Source: Lachnospiraceae bacterium
Lineage (GTDB): Bacteria > Bacillota > Clostridia > Lachnospirales > Lachnospiraceae
DNA: 15,220 nucleotides
Reading direction: 5' to 3'
Assembly: GCA_009774395.1 (NCBI GenBank)
Contig: VSNQ01000113.1
Location: 1 to 15,220, forward strand
Shown here: positions 14,240 to 15,220 of the stretch, one piece after another
Numbering within the stretch: the first letter of the stretch is position 1
Layout of the letters: every line of letters starts with the position of its first letter
Made by a program: the position numbers and the translations under genes
Notes under the pieces: model-generated
Told to the model about the DNA's origin: nothing
The model's input: the letters and a program-made list of their open reading frames with translations, nothing else
Databases searched by the model: none

Positions 14240-14337
14240 GGGGCTGTCGCAATAAGCTTTGATGCTACTAGATATGGTATAAATTTTAGCACAGAGTCAA
14301 AATATCTTGTATCCGTTTGTCTTAATGCGACAGCCCC
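14240..14337. mobile_element. 98-bp MITE-like element upstream of luxS
   Basis: Perfect 12-bp terminal inverted repeats GGGGCTGTCGCA (14240-14251) and TGCGACAGCCCC (14326-14337), extending with one mismatch through TAAG. The interior is AT-rich with no coding capacity. Ends beginning GGGGCTGTCGCA resemble insertion-sequence termini, so this may be a non-autonomous derivative of an IS. No clear target duplication is seen. It could instead be a long-loop terminator, but the 74-nt interior argues against that. Confidence 0.6.
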
Positions 14338-14462
14338 ATTCCTCTATTTTCGGTAATAGCTGCCGTTTAGTCTTATCGAGCTATAACCATCTATATCCTA
14401 GTTTACCGATCCTTTTGGTAAAAAGCAATATATTTCTTTATTTCTTTTCTGCGTCTGACCGA

Positions 14463-14756
14463 CTACTTCTTTTTGCCATTATACTTGGCATTGAGTTCCG
14501 GCTTATAGCTTATGGTGACATTTTCTTTGGTAAGTTCTCTTTTTACAATCTTAAACGGAATGGTAAACTTACTTGCTTTTTCATAGTTTCCACATATTTG
14601 CCCTTTTCATCTTCGCCATCCAAACTAACGCCTGTAAGCTTATCTCCAACTACAATTGTCATATTACTGCTTGTTCCATCTGGATAGTGCAATGTTACGA
14701 TAAGGTTTCAATACTAGTACACCGTTTTTTTTATTCTCCCACATGGGGTGGTGCAT
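14463..14756 (-). pseudogene. Frameshifted C-terminal remnant of an unidentified protein
   Basis: Reading the minus strand, three pieces join into one protein-like sequence only if two compensating frameshifts are allowed. The first piece contains MWENKKNGVLVLKP (from 14744). The second contains TLHYPDGTSSNMTIVVGDKL and GVSLDGEDEKG. The third, back in the first frame, contains FTIPFKIVKRELTKENVTIS and ends KYNGKKK before TAG (14465..14463). The breaks fall near 14702-14707 and in a T-run at 14576-14582. It is beta-rich and may be the tail of a surface or lipoprotein; I cannot name it. It follows the DUF5780 gene on the same strand. Confidence 0.5.
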
Positions 14757-14774
14757 GGTTTACGGTTACTGTTT

Positions 14775-15220
14775 TCAGTCCGATTCTATCTCATATTCAT
14801 ATGGATAATAATTTTGTAATTCATCTATAGCTATTTCTTTTCCCGCATACGTCTTAAACCAGTTTTCATAGTTGGAGTTATTCCAAACTGTGCCATCTTC
14901 AAAAACAACTTGCTTTAAGCAAAACAATGAATATGCAACCTGATTCGCTTCACCATTCCCAACTTTCGGAAAAACCTCCATGATTTCACCGTCATACAGT
15001 GACCAGCCGCCACGGTATTGTTCGGTTTGATTGGGTAAAATGTTTGTCTTTGTCCGGACAATATTTTCAAAGCTGCTTTCCGCACTGCTGTCAAGGAAAT
15101 TCCAATATAGCTTTAGTGGCGAACCATTTTCGTTATAAGCCAGCATACAATATTGGGTTTCTACAATGGTACTGTCGGTATTGTTTGTAAGTATATCGTG
15201 AATATAAGGTGCGCCATCTT
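14775..15220 (-). CDS. DUF5780-domain protein, C-terminal part (partial)
   Basis: The frame is open from the right edge of the window to the TGA at 14775, giving about 148 residues; the start lies outside. It carries a DUF5780-like domain: a LAYNENGSPLKLYWNFLDSS block, a G-G-W-S-L-Y-D-G-E turn, a V-A-Y-S-L-F-C-L-K-Q-V-V-F-E-D-G-T-x-W region and a final Y-E-N-W..Y-A-G-K....Y-Y-P-Y segment. In gut Firmicutes this domain is usually at the end of secreted or membrane-anchored proteins, often after a zinc ribbon and one transmembrane helix. Its function is not known. An internal ATG at 15146 is only a shorter reading of the same gene, because homologous sequence continues upstream of it. Confidence 0.75.
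   Translation of the reverse strand, partial: DGAPYIHDILTNNTDSTIVETQYCMLAYNENGSPLKLYWNFLDSSAESSFENIVRTKTNILPNQTEQYRGGWSLYDGEIMEVFPKVGNGEANQVAYSLFCLKQVVFEDGTVWNNSNYENWFKTYAGKEIAIDELQNYYPYEYEIESD

Noticed and set aside
14307..14687. Plus-strand frame of 126 codons
   Set aside because: It begins inside the MITE-like element and runs antisense to the frameshifted remnant; no ribosome site.

Overview
The window looks like an accessory, partly decaying stretch of a low-GC Firmicute chromosome, most likely a gut Lachnospiraceae (Eubacterium/Agathobacter, Roseburia or Coprococcus type). The reasons are the AT-rich base use, AGGAGG-type ribosome binding sites, Imm51, DUF3788, Dabb and DUF5780 small proteins, a YtrA-type GntR/ABC locus, and a type III toxin-antitoxin locus of the cptIN kind. 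This is inference from family recognition; no 16S or other marker gene is present.

Layout. (1) 1-1845, minus strand: a polymorphic-toxin immunity island. It holds the first 17 codons of an unknown gene, a protein in which two Imm51 domains flank a GIY-YIG-nuclease-like domain, and an orphan acidic ORF without a clear start. (2) 1879-4367, plus strand: small independent-looking genes, namely an XRE regulator with its own promoter, a Dabb protein, DUF3788, a GyrI-like effector-binding protein and a VOC/glyoxalase protein, closed by a terminator. (3) 4370-6408, minus strand: debris of regulatory and transport loci. A GC-richer OmpR-type response regulator has lost its DNA-binding domain. A GntR repressor with a clear palindromic operator is followed by an ABC ATPase fused in frame to the tail of its permease by an internal deletion, then by a 40-aa membrane peptide and a terminator. 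(4) 6409-7357: about 0.95 kb of remnants (truncated XRE gene, orphan C-terminal reading frame) and a 125-bp imperfect inverted repeat. (5) 7358-9307, plus strand: a zinc-ribbon/transmembrane/leucine-rich-repeat protein. (6) 9509-10295, minus strand: a complete type III toxin-antitoxin locus. It has a consensus promoter, two 45-nt antitoxin RNA repeats that fold as covarying pseudoknots, a short terminator, and then the CptN/ToxN-like endoribonuclease. (7) 10452-11242, plus strand: a possible LysR tail remnant and an unknown gene carrying an in-frame stop at codon 9. (8) 11412-14202, minus strand: luxS, mtnN, a membrane-anchored alpha/beta hydrolase and a small membrane protein. LuxS and MtnN are consecutive steps of SAH recycling and AI-2 formation. 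A 98-bp MITE-like element lies just upstream of luxS. (9) 14463-15220, minus strand: a twice-frameshifted remnant and the C-terminal part of a DUF5780 protein that runs off the window.

The strongest biological system here is the type III toxin-antitoxin locus, whose RNA structure can be supported by compensatory changes between its own two repeats. It belongs to a known class. The most unusual protein architecture is the Imm51 / GIY-YIG-like / Imm51 arrangement at 78-1172.
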